Shown here one piece after another: positions 24,805 through 37,599 of a stretch of 64,000 bases of DNA. The notes under the pieces were generated by a model. It saw only the letters and a list, made by a program, of their open reading frames with translations, was not told where the DNA came from and did no database searches. A program made the translations under genes and the position numbers. The first letter of the stretch is position 1; each line of letters starts with the position of its first letter. The DNA lies in NCBI GenBank assembly GCA_000231825.2, contig JH720363.1:264475-328474 (forward strand), in the 5' to 3' direction. The stretch is from Tetrahymena elliotti 4EA (taxonomy: Eukaryota; Ciliophora; Oligohymenophorea; Hymenostomatida; Tetrahymenidae).

Positions 24805-25529
24805 AAAACTAAAATTATTTGAATTTATTTTTTATTTATTCATAGTCATTTTACAAAGTAGAATAAAATGTTTATTTTTTTTAAATTAAAAATCAATCAA
24901 TTTTATTGTAAATTAAGTATTCATTTTTTAAATAAAAATGAATGAATTTTCAAAAAAATAATTGAAATTTCTTTGTCCTTTTTAAGTTTTAAAGGAAGAA
25001 TCATTCATTTTTGTAAAGATTTTAATTAAATTAAAAAAATAAAATAATAAATTTATTTTTAGCAAAAAAACAATTTTATTTATTTCTTTAGAAAATTTGA
25101 TTTATTAAATATAATTAAAGGACTAGAAGCAGATTAAGATGAAATGAATTTGATACCTGCTCTTTGAGTTGTTTCAGTCATTGAATGAATACGAATAATT
25201 ATTTGAGTAGTTTTTTAAATATTTTAAATTTTAAGGAGGAATTGAATAGAAAATATATACTTTAGCATGTATATATGCATAAAAATTAACGGTAACTTAT
25301 GGTGTTTTATGAAAGAATGATATATCTTTGAATTTATTTCCTTATTCAATTAGATTATTTTGTTTCAAGAAAAGTGTTATTATTTTTATTATTTATAAAG
25401 TTATTGGTGACAAGTTTTAATTAAAATCCAGATTGAAGCTTTAAATTCTAAATTTAGATGGAGGAGTATATAAAAAGGGATACTATTAATGAGCCAAAGA
25501 CAAAATCAATAAATTACAATTTTTAGAAT
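24805..25529. other. Intergenic, AT-rich
   Basis: No gene-like frame seen. It should hold the promoters of the divergent flanking genes. Confidence 0.5.
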
Positions 25530-26726
25530 ATGAAATTCTTTATTTATAGTACTATTATAGGAATGGAAGGCTTAGAATTATTTAAAGATAAGGGTGGATA
25601 TTGTAGTAAAGAAGGATATGATTTAATGAATATGATTTATCACAGCTCATATATGATGTTTATTATAAATACGTTTTTTTTGGCTTATGCTTATATTCGT
25701 TTAAGATTTGTTAGGTTTTCCTTTTATCTAAATTATGTTGTTAACCTGATTTACAATATTATAATTATTATTATTTGTGCTAATGTTGCTATTTCTGAAC
25801 CTAAGGAATGTCTTCCTGTAATCATGGTATAGAAATCTATTATTTTTCTTACTATTAAAAAGGAAATAGAAATTTGGACTGTACTTAAAATGCCACTAGA
25901 TATGGCATCAAGATAAGCAAACTTATCATCCAATTTACTTTTTCCATATCTGATATTATCAAGTGGTAATTTTGATGATTGCTCTTAAACTTAGTCATAA
26001 AGAATTAGATTTTTAATGCTGTTTGGTCATACTTTAGTATCTCTTTTTGGTACTATTTTAAATTTTTTACTACATTATCTATAAACAAGATACTCAATGA
26101 AATTAAGAGGAGGTTTTAAATTTACAATTATGATATGCTCAGTATGCATGTTAATTCTTTATATAGTAATTGTTGAATACGATGGACCTAAATGTATGTA
26201 ATCTAAACAAAAATAGTGCTAACCTCTCCAATATATTCTCTAGATTTACTCTAAAATAAATTTAATATCTATTCTTTCTATGGGTCTGCTATATTTCTTT
26301 GAGGATGAGGGTCTTATTGTTTAAATAAAAAACTTTCTATTTGCTACATATGAATAGCTGACTTAAAAAGATGATAATATAAATTAAGAAAACGTTTTAA
26401 ATACTTCTTTCCAATCTTAATCTTCACCAAGTTAGAATTAATAAAAAAAATAGTATTATGATACAGAATTTAACTTTAATTAGTATGGAAACCCTTAAGA
26501 AGCCTATGATAAATTTTACATTCCAAAAGGTATAATATCAGCCAAAGAATAAATTCCTTATTTAAAAGCATTTGCTACTGAAGTTATGACAACCAATAAT
26601 GAAGTAGAAAATATTTTATCTAAAAGATCATAACAAGCATATGGTACTTTGAATGACTCACCATAAAAAGCAAACCCTCAACAAAAAATAACTTACAACG
26701 CTTTGTCTTCAAATAAGTTAAATTGA
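25530..26726 (+). CDS. Multi-pass membrane protein of unknown function
   Basis: A continuous frame of 398 residues. I do not recognise it. Five or six hydrophobic segments are visible: MMFIINTFFLAYAYI, LNYVVNLIYNIIIIIICANV, FLMLFGHTLVSLFGTILNF, FTIMICSVCMLILYIVIV and LISILSMGLLYFF. A hydrophilic tail of about 120 residues, rich in Q, N and S, follows and probably faces the cytosol. A stretch of 36 nt at 25827-25862 begins GTATAG and ends AAAAAG. Its length is a multiple of three, so it could be a small intron or be retained without breaking the frame. Another ATG at 25489 gives only a 14-codon frame and is not used. The receptor-like hydrophobicity is suggestive only. Confidence 0.65.
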
Positions 26727-27649
26727 ATATTAAAAATACATGTTTATCTTTAAAGAATCTAATATCTAATTGCATAATAACTATCTCTAGATAATAAATT
26801 TTATAAAAGTTTGAAATACGCATCTTATAAATTTAATTTTTATTGTTACCCGTTACATATATAAAATAATCACCACTAGATATAATAAGCAAAGCTGCTA
26901 TTTTATATGAAATTAAAAATCTAAAGATTATTTATGGTGATTAAAATAAAGGAGTCATTTTATTTTAACAAATTTTAGTGATAAATACCACTCATTCTTG
27001 AATTAAGATGTAGTTAAATAAAGATGATTTGCTTTTGTAGGTAATTGAACATCTAAAACATATTAAAAGGCTAATAACTTTTTAGATTAAGGTTTTATCA
27101 AAATTAATTCCACTTCTCAAAAAATTATTTTTATTGTAATTAATTTAAGAATATAAGCAATAATAATTAAAATTGGAAAAATAATGTTCTCATAATCAAT
27201 GTTTTATTCCGAGAAGTATTATATTGAAGCCTCTATTTTTATTGATTATTTATAATCCTTTGAAATATTTTATAGATAAGATAATAGATAAAATTAAATT
27301 TCCTAAAAAACAAAAATTTGTTTTATTTTTTATCACTAATGAAGCTTTGTGTGTTTTTGAGTAAAAAATTTTTTATGAAATTAATTATTTTTAAAATACT
27401 ATTATTTGTAAGATATAATATCTAATTTTAAAGGCTTGCGATAAAAAGATTTTTGATGCATATTTTATTTACGATAGATAAGTATTATCAGGATTTAATA
27501 AATTCTGATAAAAAATTATTATTGAATGAGTATCTTTTCCAAAATCAATTTTAATAGTTTGTTTTATATTATCATTACACGTTCAAAAAATTAGTATTTG
27601 AATAAAAAATATTATTCTCATAAAATAATTAGAAAGTAGTGAAAAGAAA
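26727..27649. other. Intergenic
   Basis: AT-rich, no gene. A minor 8-bp inverted repeat AATCACCA/TGGTGATT lies at 26868-26875 and 26935-26942. Confidence 0.5.
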
Positions 27650-29451
27650 ATGGGCGTTTCTTGGGTTTTCAAAATTTTAATTCTCTTCTTTTTGTATGCC
27701 TTTTTGCCTGTATTAGCTGTTACGATTTTACTTAGGATAGTCATAACTGTAAAAAAGCATTTTAGAGATAAGAAGGATAAAACCAAAATAAAAATAGCCT
27801 TTTTCCATCCTTATTGGTAAATAATAATTCAAATGATATGCCTAGTTTTTACATATAAAATATACAAAAAAGCAATTCTGCAGGTGGTGGAGAAAAGGTT
27901 CTCTGGTGTTTAGTTTCTTCCCTATTGAATCATGTTATTTATAAGGAAAAATTTGAGTTGGTTATATACACAGGTATAATAATTTAGCGAAATATATTTT
28001 ATTCAATTATAAACTGATTTAAAGGAGATGAAGTAAGCGGTGAAGATATTTTAAAGAAGGCTACTGATAGATTCAATATTAATGTTTTAGAACTTAAGGA
28101 TAAGATTAAATTTATAAGAGTACCTGGTAGAAAGCTTCTTGAACCTTTCAGAGTAGCTACTATGATTCTTTAAGCAATAGGAACAATGCTCTACTCTTAC
28201 AGATGCTTATTGAGTTATCAACCTGATATTTTCTTTGATTCTACAGGTTTTGCTTTTTCTTATTATGTAGTTAAAAAGTTCTTAGGGTGTAAGGTTGTCT
28301 CATACACTCATTACCCATTTATAAGCTCAGATATGATTTAAAAAGTAGTCAGAAATGAACAATCATTTAACAATAGAGGCTTTATTGCATAATCTGGAAT
28401 ATTTTCTAACATAAAGTTTTTCTACTATTTAGTTTTAACAAAAATGTATAAATACATGGGGTAATTTGTAGACATGACTTTCACTAATTCAACATGGACA
28501 GATGATCATATCAGAAGTTTATGGGCTCCTTGTCGTTAAGTCGGCACTATTACAGAATCTGTTAAATTGTAAATTACTATTTTATGTTTCTTCATAATAA
28601 ATATTCTATTTAAAAAAAGATATCCTCCCTGCAATGTATAATCACTGCTTGAGTTAGAAAAGAGTGAAGGAAATATCAACATATAAATTATGTCATTTGC
28701 CTAATTCCGTCCTGAAAAAGATCACATGATGTAAATTAGGGTATTTGAAAGAGTTCTTGAGAGATTGACAGATGAAGAAAAGCATAAACTTAGATTTGTA
28801 AACATATTTGGAAGATCAAATAGATATATTTAATCATTATTAAATAATAAAGAAAGTTGTTGGATCAGTAAGAAATGAAGATGATGAATAATTGTTGAAC
28901 TCCCTCAAAAAGGAAGTTGAACAAAGACATCTTGCTGATAAAATTGAATTTGTTAAAAACCCATCTTTCAAAGATATTTTGAAAATATTTTAATAAAGTG
29001 ACATCGGTTTACATACAATGAGGGATGAACACTTTGGTATTGCAGTTGTAGAAATGATGGTAGAATATTATTTATTAAGTTTTTGATTAAATATTAATAA
29101 TTATCTATTTAATATTAGGCTGGAGGATTAATTACAATTGCTCATAAGAGTGCAGGTCCTTTCAAAGATATCATTTAAAATGAATAATATGGATTCTTGT
29201 GCGAAAATGAAGATGAATATGTTGAAGCAACAATTTCAGCTGTTTAATTGTAAAATTAGTTTATAATTTAAAATTATTCTAAATCATCAAAAATATTTTT
29301 AAGGCCCCAGTTAACAAAAGATAAACTGATTAAAAATTCTAGGACAAAAGCTTAAGATTTTAGTGAAGATATGTTTTACATTAAAAGTGCAGCTCATTTT
29401 GAGAACTTTTTAGAATATTTCAGAATGGTTGATTAAAAATAAATTAATTGA
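27650..29451 (+). CDS. ALG11: ALG11, GDP-mannose dolichol-oligosaccharide alpha-1,2-mannosyltransferase
   Basis: ALG11 adds the fourth and fifth mannoses to dolichol-linked Man3GlcNAc2 on the cytosolic face of the ER in N-glycan assembly. Seven exons are split by introns at 27817-27872, 27974-28024, 28569-28619, 28798-28852, 29060-29118 and 29250-29303. An N-terminal membrane anchor (FKILILFFLYAFLPVLAVTI) precedes the family motif FFHPYCNSAGGGEKVLW, whose TGC codon is rebuilt across the first intron. FDSTGFAFSYYVVKKF, YTHYPFISSDM, FAQFRPEKDH and the GT-B/GT4 nucleotide-sugar motif EHFGIAVVEMMAGG (E-x7-E) follow in order. SAGPFKDII comes directly after. Length and motif order fit the family well. 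Confidence 0.94.
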
Positions 29452-29915
29452 AACTAATTCTTATAAAATAAATTTTAATAATGTATGTAAATTTGACTAA
29501 AATTTAAAAAAATAAGATCCTTAAAAATATATTTCAAGCAAGTTTTTATTAAAATTTTTTATATGTAGAATAAATCCTACAAAACTTAATTTATAATAAA
29601 TTTATTGAAAAAAAGACACACAGACTTGAGTTTATTTTTATTGTTTATTGTTCATTGTTCACTGAACTAAAATAGATAATTATTTATAGCCATTAAGGTG
29701 ATATTAATCACTAGTTTGCTTAATTATTCAGCATACATATATTCTTAATTAAAATCTCTCAAAAATTAGCTGATTAATTAAGCAAAAAAAAAAAAAAAAT
29801 TAATAATAATTATTCGAAATAAAATATAACTCATCAAAACCTATTTTGTAGGAATAAAGCAAGCTTTGTTTTACGATTTTGCTCAATTAAAATAAGTATT
29901 AAAAATACTAACAAA
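29452..29915. other. Intergenic
   Basis: AT-rich with poly-A near 29787. No gene seen. Confidence 0.5.
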
Positions 29916-31982
29916 ATGTATTAAGAATCACCTTTAAGATATTCACCAGATTGTAAATTAACATTTTATGAGTTTCATAATTATTTCTATAAAAATGCTT
30001 GCCAGAGTTTGCTTTAAGTACATTAAATTATTACTATCAAAAAGTGTAAAGATACAAAAATGAATGGGCTTATTTGCAAGATCTGTAAATGAAGAAATAA
30101 GGAGAACTCGTTGACCAATAAAAAAAGTTAGAAGATGAAATCAAAAAGAATTATAGGTAAAAATTAATAAATAAACATATCTAATTATTGAAGTTCTTTA
30201 GCTGATCTGAATGTATTTTTTAACCAAAATAACTAGATAAGATCTTAAAGTGAGCATGGATTAGCATTAGTAAATTATTAGGGATTAAGAAAATGAGAGA
30301 AGAAATGGCTCAGGTTAATATCAATCTTTACATGATAGGGTAAATATATAAATAGAAATGAAATAATTTTAAAATAAATTTTTTATTCAAGATGATGAAC
30401 CAATACTTTGAGTAAAGACAAGTATAGAATGAAAAGCAAAGCTAGCAATGTCGAGATTTTAATTATAGCTTGATTGAATAAAAGAGATAATAGCAAGTAA
30501 ACATAGTTTTTAGATTGATATTTAAATGTTAAATAATTCTTAAAATAACATCTAGATAAGAGAAAAGGAATTTGAAAGAATAGCTGCTGAAAAAAGAATT
30601 AAAGATGCTGAAGAATAAGAAAAAAGATTTAAAGAAATTAAAATGTAAGAAAAATATTTTGTTTAAAATGAACTTATAAATGCAAATCATGCTTAGGAGG
30701 AAGTAAAAAATTTTATATATGTTTAAATTAACAAAAAATATTTCATTTAAAATTAGATCAAAAAGATAGAAATGGAAAGAGCTAGAGAAAGAAATAAATA
30801 GTTGGCTTAATCAGAATTCAATTAGCTTTCGTTACAAGATCAAAGAAGAGAACAAGTAACTAAAAAATACCAAATATTTATTGAAATAATTTTTAAAAGT
30901 TTTTAGATTAGCTTAAGTAGAGACATTATAAAAGCATGAATAACCCAGTGCAAAATATTTACCTAGAAAATCATCTTAAGCAAATAGAAGATAGAAGAAA
31001 TTTAGAAAAAAAGCTAGTGGACGAATACAACTAACGCAGACAACAAATCGAAGCTGAAAAATAAGTAGAAGATTTCTAATAACGTTAAAAGGTAACTTGA
31101 TTACTTTAAAATATTTTTTATTTAAAAAAAATTGAAATTTATTTAAATTTATGGTTTTATTTTTGAGATTTATCATATGAATTAAATTTAATAATAGATT
31201 AAGACTGCTATAAATTCAACATTGAAAAGCTAGATGTAAATGAAATAGGATGCTTAGAATGCTGTCACTCTTGATAAAATTAAATATCATGATTATTTAC
31301 TTTAAAAGGTATTATTTTACAATTGTAATTTAACTAAATTTGAAAAATAATTAAAATTTAGGACAAAGAAGTTTTAGAATAGTAGCAAGAAGTCAAGTAG
31401 CTTCAAGATGCTATGAAGAGAGAGTATTAAAATGAATTAAAAGATCAAGTAAACAATACAAGCATTTTTCTCGCTAATTTATTTATTTTTTACTATTTTT
31501 AGATGTATCATAGAACCTAAAATGAAAAGGATTACATGGATAGAAGGGAATTGAAACTTAATAAATAAGTTTTTGAGGTAAATTTATTGAATTATTTTTT
31601 GAAATTTAATTAATTTTTTAAATAGACTAATGGTTTATCTCCTTCAGTACCAGGAATGTTCTAAGATCACCAAAGAATAAAACAGTTAAAAATGATTAAC
31701 AATTGTTTAGGATACTAACATAAACTAGCTACTCCTGAGAATATCTAACTATTCCAAAATCCTAGAAGTCGCTTCTAAAGCCATGATGAAAATATAATAT
31801 CATAGAGTCTACCTTAATCTACAATGAATAAAAATTCTAGTATGATAGCTTTAGCTTAAGACTAAAAATCACCAGAGCTTTACAATAATGATTTTGGTTC
31901 TCCTGTTAAATAACTCATTCACCCAGAATTAAGAAGAAACAACAGTGTTTTCCTTTAATAAGGAAAGAAACTATTCTATTGA
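29916..31982 (+). CDS. Highly charged coiled-coil protein, possibly axonemal
   Basis: A multi-exon gene starting MYQESPLRYSPD. Its exons read almost entirely as charged helix: QMKKQGELVDQQKKLEDE, REKEFERIAAEKRIKDAEE, KQIEDRRNLEKKLVDEYNQR, DKEVLEQQQEVKQLQDAMKR and EKDYMDRRELKLNKQVFE. The section after MNNPVQNIYLENHL is particularly regular. A S/P/N-rich tail follows (NGLSPSVPGMFQDHQRI and on), ending QQGKKLFY before TGA at 31980-31982. Introns of 50-130 nt fit near 29950-30005, 30160-30235, 30340-30392, 30500-30552, 30650-30755, 30855-30912, 31090-31200, 31310-31362, 31450-31501 and 31580-31624. Such E/K/Q/R helices without globular domains are typical of microtubule-doublet-associated proteins of cilia. 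That role is inference. Confidence 0.65.
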
Positions 31983-33392
31983 TTGACTCAGTCTAATTTT
32001 AAATTTTGTTTACTAAATCTAAATCTAAATTATTATTAAAATTCTATATTAAATTATTCTTTCTAGATGATTGTATTATTACATTTATATTAAAAATACT
32101 TTTTTTATCAAAGCACTTTACTTAATAATATTTGTTATTATTATTTTCAATAAGAAAAACTTTAGTTTTTTTTAAAATTTGCTTTTTAAATACTCAAAAA
32201 GGAGGTATAAAAAAAATAATTTATTTTTGGTGGTAAAACAACCAATGAAAATACATTTTTTTGCAAATATCTTTTTAATAAAATTTTTTTTAGAATACCC
32301 TGCTTAATTTATTATAAATTGAAAAATAGATAGATTAAAAAAAAAAATTCTATTAAGCAATAACTTACTTTAATAATATTACCTTATCTAAATTTTAATT
32401 TTCTTTTTAAATAGCAAGATTTTTTGTATTTTTAATCTAAACAATTATTATCAAACCATAATCATAAAAAATAAATTATTCTATAAAATAAATAAAGGAA
32501 TAAAGAATATCAAATTGTAAAATTCTAAATGCTAGTAAAGAAGTAAGAGAGTTAAAAACAGGTTTTCAATACTCATTTTAAATTGATATTTATTAAATCA
32601 AATGAATATTCAATTTTGTTTGAACAATTTTAGAATTGAAAATTTAAACTATTTTTTATTTTCTTAAAAATTAATATTATTCAACTAATTCATTAAAAAA
32701 TATTCATATTTATTATCTTACAAAGGCAAAACTTCAAATCAAACAATTTCTCATTTTTTTAATTTATTCAACAGATAGATTTTTTTAAGTTTTTAGGAAG
32801 TGATAAAAAACCTGCTGTTGTTGTGACAAAAAATGGAATCTTTTTCTTAATCTATTAGGTTAAATATATTTTGATTTAAAAATTAGAAATGTATATTTTT
32901 TATAATTGTTATTGGTAGAAATGTAAGAAAGAGTTAAAAAGTAAATTTACTGATGAGATATTTAAATTAAAAATATCTTTTTTATAAATAAGAGGTAAAT
33001 TTATGTAAATTAAAAACCTAAATTCTATCTTAAAAAAAAGTGAATTCCTTAATTTTGTATTAAAAAAGTTAAAAATATTTTATTATTAGATTGAGATATT
33101 CTAAAAGGTTTGCTTGAAAATTTGAAAAGTAGTTTTTTTGCTTGTGAAATAGTGGTTTTCGATTAGTGTGCAAACAGAAACAACTTACAGTTGAATATAT
33201 TCTGATTTTACTACTTATGCATTGGTATACAGGTATATATTAGATTGGCTTGTCTTAACTAAATTTATTTCTAATAAATTTTTTTTTATAAATCAAAAAA
33301 AAAATAATCATTATAATTGTTCAGAGAATAAAAAATATACAAACAATTTAATCAATTTTTGACCATATAAAAATTAGTATTTTGTTAATTTA
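31983..33392. other. Intergenic
   Basis: AT-rich. One slightly GC-richer patch at 32800-32860 and another at 33110-33250 show no frame and no RNA fold that I can recognise. Confidence 0.45.
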
Positions 33393-34230
33393 ATGATGAG
33401 AGAAATGGGACCTTTTAGATCTTCAGTTTTGGACTCATCATCTAATAAGGAAGATATTCTAAATATTGTTCTTTTAGGTGAGGGGAGTGCAGGTAAGACA
33501 ACCATGACTGTAAGAGTAAAAGAAGGAAAATTTATTGAGTAGTATGATCCTACACTATATGATGTTCATAAGTTCAAAATGTAGGTAGATGGGCAAGACG
33601 AGCATGTCGGTAAGCTATTTTTAAATAAAAAACAATAATATTATTTTAACAACATATTTCCTCTTCAAAGCTATAATTAGAAAAGAGTAGCAAATAAGAA
33701 TGTTATTTTTTAAACAAAAATCTATGTTCATAGTCTTGATTTGGACTAGAAATGAATTATTTAATTTTTATACTAACTAAACTAATTTGAACACTTTTAA
33801 AAAATAATTTAAAGAAATATAGGACACAGCAGGTTAAGAGGTTTTCTATGATTCAGTTATAGATGAATTTATCCGCAAAGCAAATGGGATTGTTTTTATG
33901 TACTAAATAACAAGTTAGCACTCATTGCAAGAGTTAGAAGAAAAATATATACAAAAAGTTAGGCTAATTAAAAAAGATATGTTTCATGCAGTTATTGTAG
34001 GTAATAAGAAAGATTTAGAATCATATAGAGAAGTTTAATTTGAGGAAGGCAAGCAAGTTGCTGATAAATATAATATCCCATTTTATGAAATATCCCTCAA
34101 AAAAGAAGACTAGATTGCTCTATAAATATTTTAGGATCTTGTTAGAAAAATGAAACCAAAAAAAGCAGTAATTCCTCTTAAACAAACATAAAATTAGCAT
34201 TGGTGTAATAAAACATGCTCAATTTTTTGA
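33393..34230 (+). CDS. Ras-superfamily small GTPase with C-terminal CAAX box
   Basis: Two exons, 33393-33609 and 33815-34230, are joined across a 205-nt intron. Joining at this acceptor gives VEIQDTAGQE, the classical G3 motif. Other motifs are the P-loop GEGSAGKT, YDPT at the expected switch I position, and NKKD for guanine specificity. The G5 motif is weak (ISLKKED instead of the usual SAK), as in many divergent Ras proteins. The protein ends CNKTCSIF, so the last four residues (CSIF) form a prenylation signal, with another cysteine upstream that could be palmitoylated. The protein is therefore expected on a membrane and to signal like Ras rather than like a Rab, whose tails end CC or CXC. 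Its start may be the first or second of the two adjacent ATGs. Confidence 0.9.
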
Positions 34231-35503
34231 GGAAAACCAAGAAATCCTTATATTTACAAATATCTTATTCAGTAATTGTGAAAAAAGTAAATAATTGGCT
34301 AAGTAAATTGAGCGATTAGAAGGTTTAAGTTTTAATGCAAGTAGATACATTCAAAAGCATTTGCTAATCAATCAATAAATCAATTAAAAAGATATATGAT
34401 AAGAAATTCTGATAAAAAATTAATTAAATAAGTTTTTGCAAATATTTAAAATCTATTCTAAATAAACATTTTCATTCATTCATACCTCTTAATAGGAATA
34501 TTTGTCAAAACTAACTAAGAAATCTATCAAAATATAAAGATAACTTATAATTTACTAAAAAATTATTTTATTATATTTATTGTACTTATTTTTTGTTTGT
34601 TATTAACTAGATCATTTTTTTGTTTACAATATGCAATTTTGTACGATTTTAATCCTTTTTTAACTTTAATCTTAATTTATACTTCCATAAAGTAGTAAAT
34701 TATAATCTATAAAAATAAACTCAAAATGTAGGAGTTAATTTGATCCATTTTAAAAAGAAAAGTTTTGCTTTTGAGATAAACTTTAGGGCTCTCTAAATTT
34801 CATATGTTTAAACAGGTAAATATTCCATTCTTATTTATTTTTAGGTTAGGGGGTTTTAGAAAATTCATTTTATCATATTAATATTAATTTTAAGGTATTT
34901 CTATCTATCCTTTGTTATGAGCAACAGTTTTTTTGAATTTAACCCTTCTAAAAAATAAGAAAATCTGTAAAATTATTATTAAATTTTTATTAAAATTATT
35001 TCTCTCACTTGATATTTAATGAATAAGATCAGAAATGAAAGTCTTATAAAATAAGAAGCTTTTGGATAAATGCTTTTGATTGAATTTTTATTTAAAAAAT
35101 TTGAGTGTTGAGATAGAACAAAAAAAATTAATTTGATTGATAATAAATACTGATAAGATTAAATTCAAAATTAATTTAATAATATACTAATAAAGTTAGA
35201 AACTTAAAATAAAATAATTTGCAAATATTTAAAATAGTAATTAGTTGGAATAAATATTTAAATAATTTTTAAGGAATAAATTTAATTAGTTTTAGTTAGT
35301 AATTTAGTAAAATAGTCTATTTGCAACTAAAAAAATTTATTTATTGTTAGTTAGTGAGAATGTTTATTGAGTTTCTTTATTATTGCCATCAGAAACAATG
35401 ACTTCTAAGTGTTTTTATTCTTTTGATTTTGTTTGTTGTTAATTAATTTAATTAGATTTATATTTATCAATCAATTAATAACAGTCATATTTTCTAGTAG
35501 TTT
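34231..35503. other. Intergenic between convergent genes
   Basis: AT-rich, with no frame of protein-like composition and no RNA gene that I can recognise. Confidence 0.5.
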
Positions 35504-37135
35504 TCAAATTAAAGAGGTTGGGTCTTAATCATCTAATAAAACTATTAATTTCCCTTTGGTAATAACAATATTTTTTTCAAGAGAAGAGTTGTCGTCTCCA
35601 TAATGTTTTGAAATAATTGATGAGTCAAATTGACTATATTTGTTATAGTTTTTATTTGTGGATGCACTTTACATTTTATCACTTTAGTTTTTCTTTTATT
35701 CAAATTCAGCTTTTTTCTTTGAAGACGTAGAAGAGATGTTTGTTTCATAATATTTCTATAAGAAATTTTCTACTTCCATAAGATATTCAAACTCTCCATC
35801 AATGATGTCATATACGGAGAATTAATCAAAGATTTTCTTTTCTTAGCGTTTTTAGTAGAATTTAGTTAAGTCTTCCTAATCTATGTCATAATAAATTTCT
35901 ACCATAATATCATCTTATATAGGTAAATCAATATTTTAATGACGGTCAAATTAATATGTTAGATTACTTGTTTTAATACTTATTTTTGCATGAAGCTATA
36001 TATTATCTAAAGTTTAGATAAATGTTTCACCTTCTGCAACATCAATGACTTCCTATTTTGGATGTCCTATTAGTTGTATAGCTGCTAAGAGCATATTCCA
36101 AGTATGCGTTTTTTTATTAATTAAATCAAGAGGACCTTTTCTTAAGAAAACTGATGGAGCATCTTTGATAGAAATTCCCATTATATCAAGCAGTTTTCTA
36201 CTATATCCAGTACAAGACTATCTTACAGTAAGACCTTCATAATCGTAATTGAAAACAGCATATGTACAATATGAATTTCGAGGAATCTACTTTGATATTT
36301 TTTATGCCATTTACATAGCAAATTGTTTGCGCTGCTAAAAAATATTTTTTAATTTGACTGATTAGCCTTCTTGAGACTGCTTGAGATTAATCATATGACT
36401 AATTTAAGGTTATGTTTTTTGTTGAAATATTTGAAGGGCCTAAGACCATTTATATGCTTCGCTATTATTAAGAGATCTAAGCTAATTTATTAAGAAAGTG
36501 TATTCTATAATAGGATTAGAAAAGCTTTCTTATTATACTTCAATCAAATCTCCATTATTTAGCTTTGATATTTGGTTAACCTTTTTAAAATTAGTTAGGG
36601 CCTATGTCAAAGATTTCTGATAGATGCACTAATTTTCATCCAGAAGATCAAAATCAAGAACAACTTCATTATAAAGGCAAAAACATTTTGATTCAGATGG
36701 CTCTAGAAGAATTCTTGGAGTAACATTGTATTTATAATAATTTTAATTCATAAGCTAAGATGAGCTATTGTGACAAATAATTCCTTAATCTTAATTATTA
36801 AAGTCATCACTTTAAGCTGATTTGATACCACTTTAAGAAAGATAATCAAAACTGTCTGAATGTTATGTCTTTTTATCCATTTCAATATTGGAAGTAGAAT
36901 TGCAAATTGATTCATCTGGTGATAATACATTTCTATGAGGAAATTATTTTTAATTATGAATAGCGTTAAAGCCTTTAATTGCTATGCTCTCCTCTTAAGA
37001 TTGCTAATTACTTTTACTATTTTACTTTTTGGTCTCATCACTTTTATACTTTTTTTGAATTTTATGAGTTTTGGGTTACAATTAATCCATTTTGACAATT
37101 TTTGAATTATATGGTATATCACCTATATTACTCAT
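35504..37135 (-). CDS. Protein of unknown function, intronless, 543 residues
   Basis: One continuous frame starting MSNIGDIPYNSKIVKMD and ending DDQDPTSLI before TGA. The first 130 residues are rich in S, N, Q and K and likely disordered. The middle is globular: RILLEPSESKCFCLYNEVV, KQFAMQMAQKISKQIPR, then NSYCTYAVFNYDYEGLTVRQ and SCTGYSRKLLDIMGISIKDA. The last of these resembles the PAS-like sensor region seen in some ciliate and fungal regulators, but the match is weak and I do not name a family. The C-terminal 100 residues are charged and low complexity. The gene is single-exon in a neighbourhood of many-intron genes. Confidence 0.75.
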
Positions 37136-37393
37136 GAAATTAATTTCAGTAATTTAATTGATTGCTTTTCTATTAAGTTTTTATAATCTTTTTAATCTTA
37201 CCTCACTTTTTATCTTTATTTCTTACTTCTTATTATTTGATATTGACTAAATTATCCTTAATTCTTATAAGAAAATTAAGCAAATACCAAATTTTTTTTT
37301 TAAATTAATTTATGATAAGCATATCATATCAATCCATTCAACCTAACAAAATTTACTCACCACTATTAAGTTTTATCAGAAATTATTCTTAAT

Positions 37394-37590
37394 TCAATGC
37401 CATTTTCCATCATGATCCATATCATTTGTTCTTTTCTATACTTTAATAAATACTATTTTAATATCAAAGTTTTCTCTTTCTTCAAACTGACTATCAATTT
37501 AAGCTTATTCTTTAATGTAATAGAAAAGCATTCTCTATTAATTTCCATTTTACATATTAAATTAGTCGTGTTGTAGCCTAAAAATACTTA
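37394..37590 (-). pseudogene. Coding-like fragment with an in-frame TGA
   Basis: A frame reads LSIFRLQHDQFNMQNGNQ, then FYYIKEQAQIDSQFEERE and FIKVQKRTNDMDHDGKWH before TGA at 37394. The composition is clearly protein-like. Directly upstream in the same frame there is IPNLNFDYCSRY and then one TGA (near 37592). The fragment could be a last exon whose partners I cannot find, a gene remnant, or a read-through frame. It lies 260 bp upstream of the unknown gene ending at 35504, on the same strand. Confidence 0.35.
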
Positions 37591-37599
37591 GTCAATATC

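Noticed and set aside
26868..26942. Terminator-like 8-bp inverted repeat
   Set aside because: Too short and too widely spaced to be meaningful in such AT-rich sequence.
35545..35748. Alternative minus-strand frame with K-rich translation
   Set aside because: Out of frame with the continuous 543-residue gene at 35504-37135, which has far better composition.
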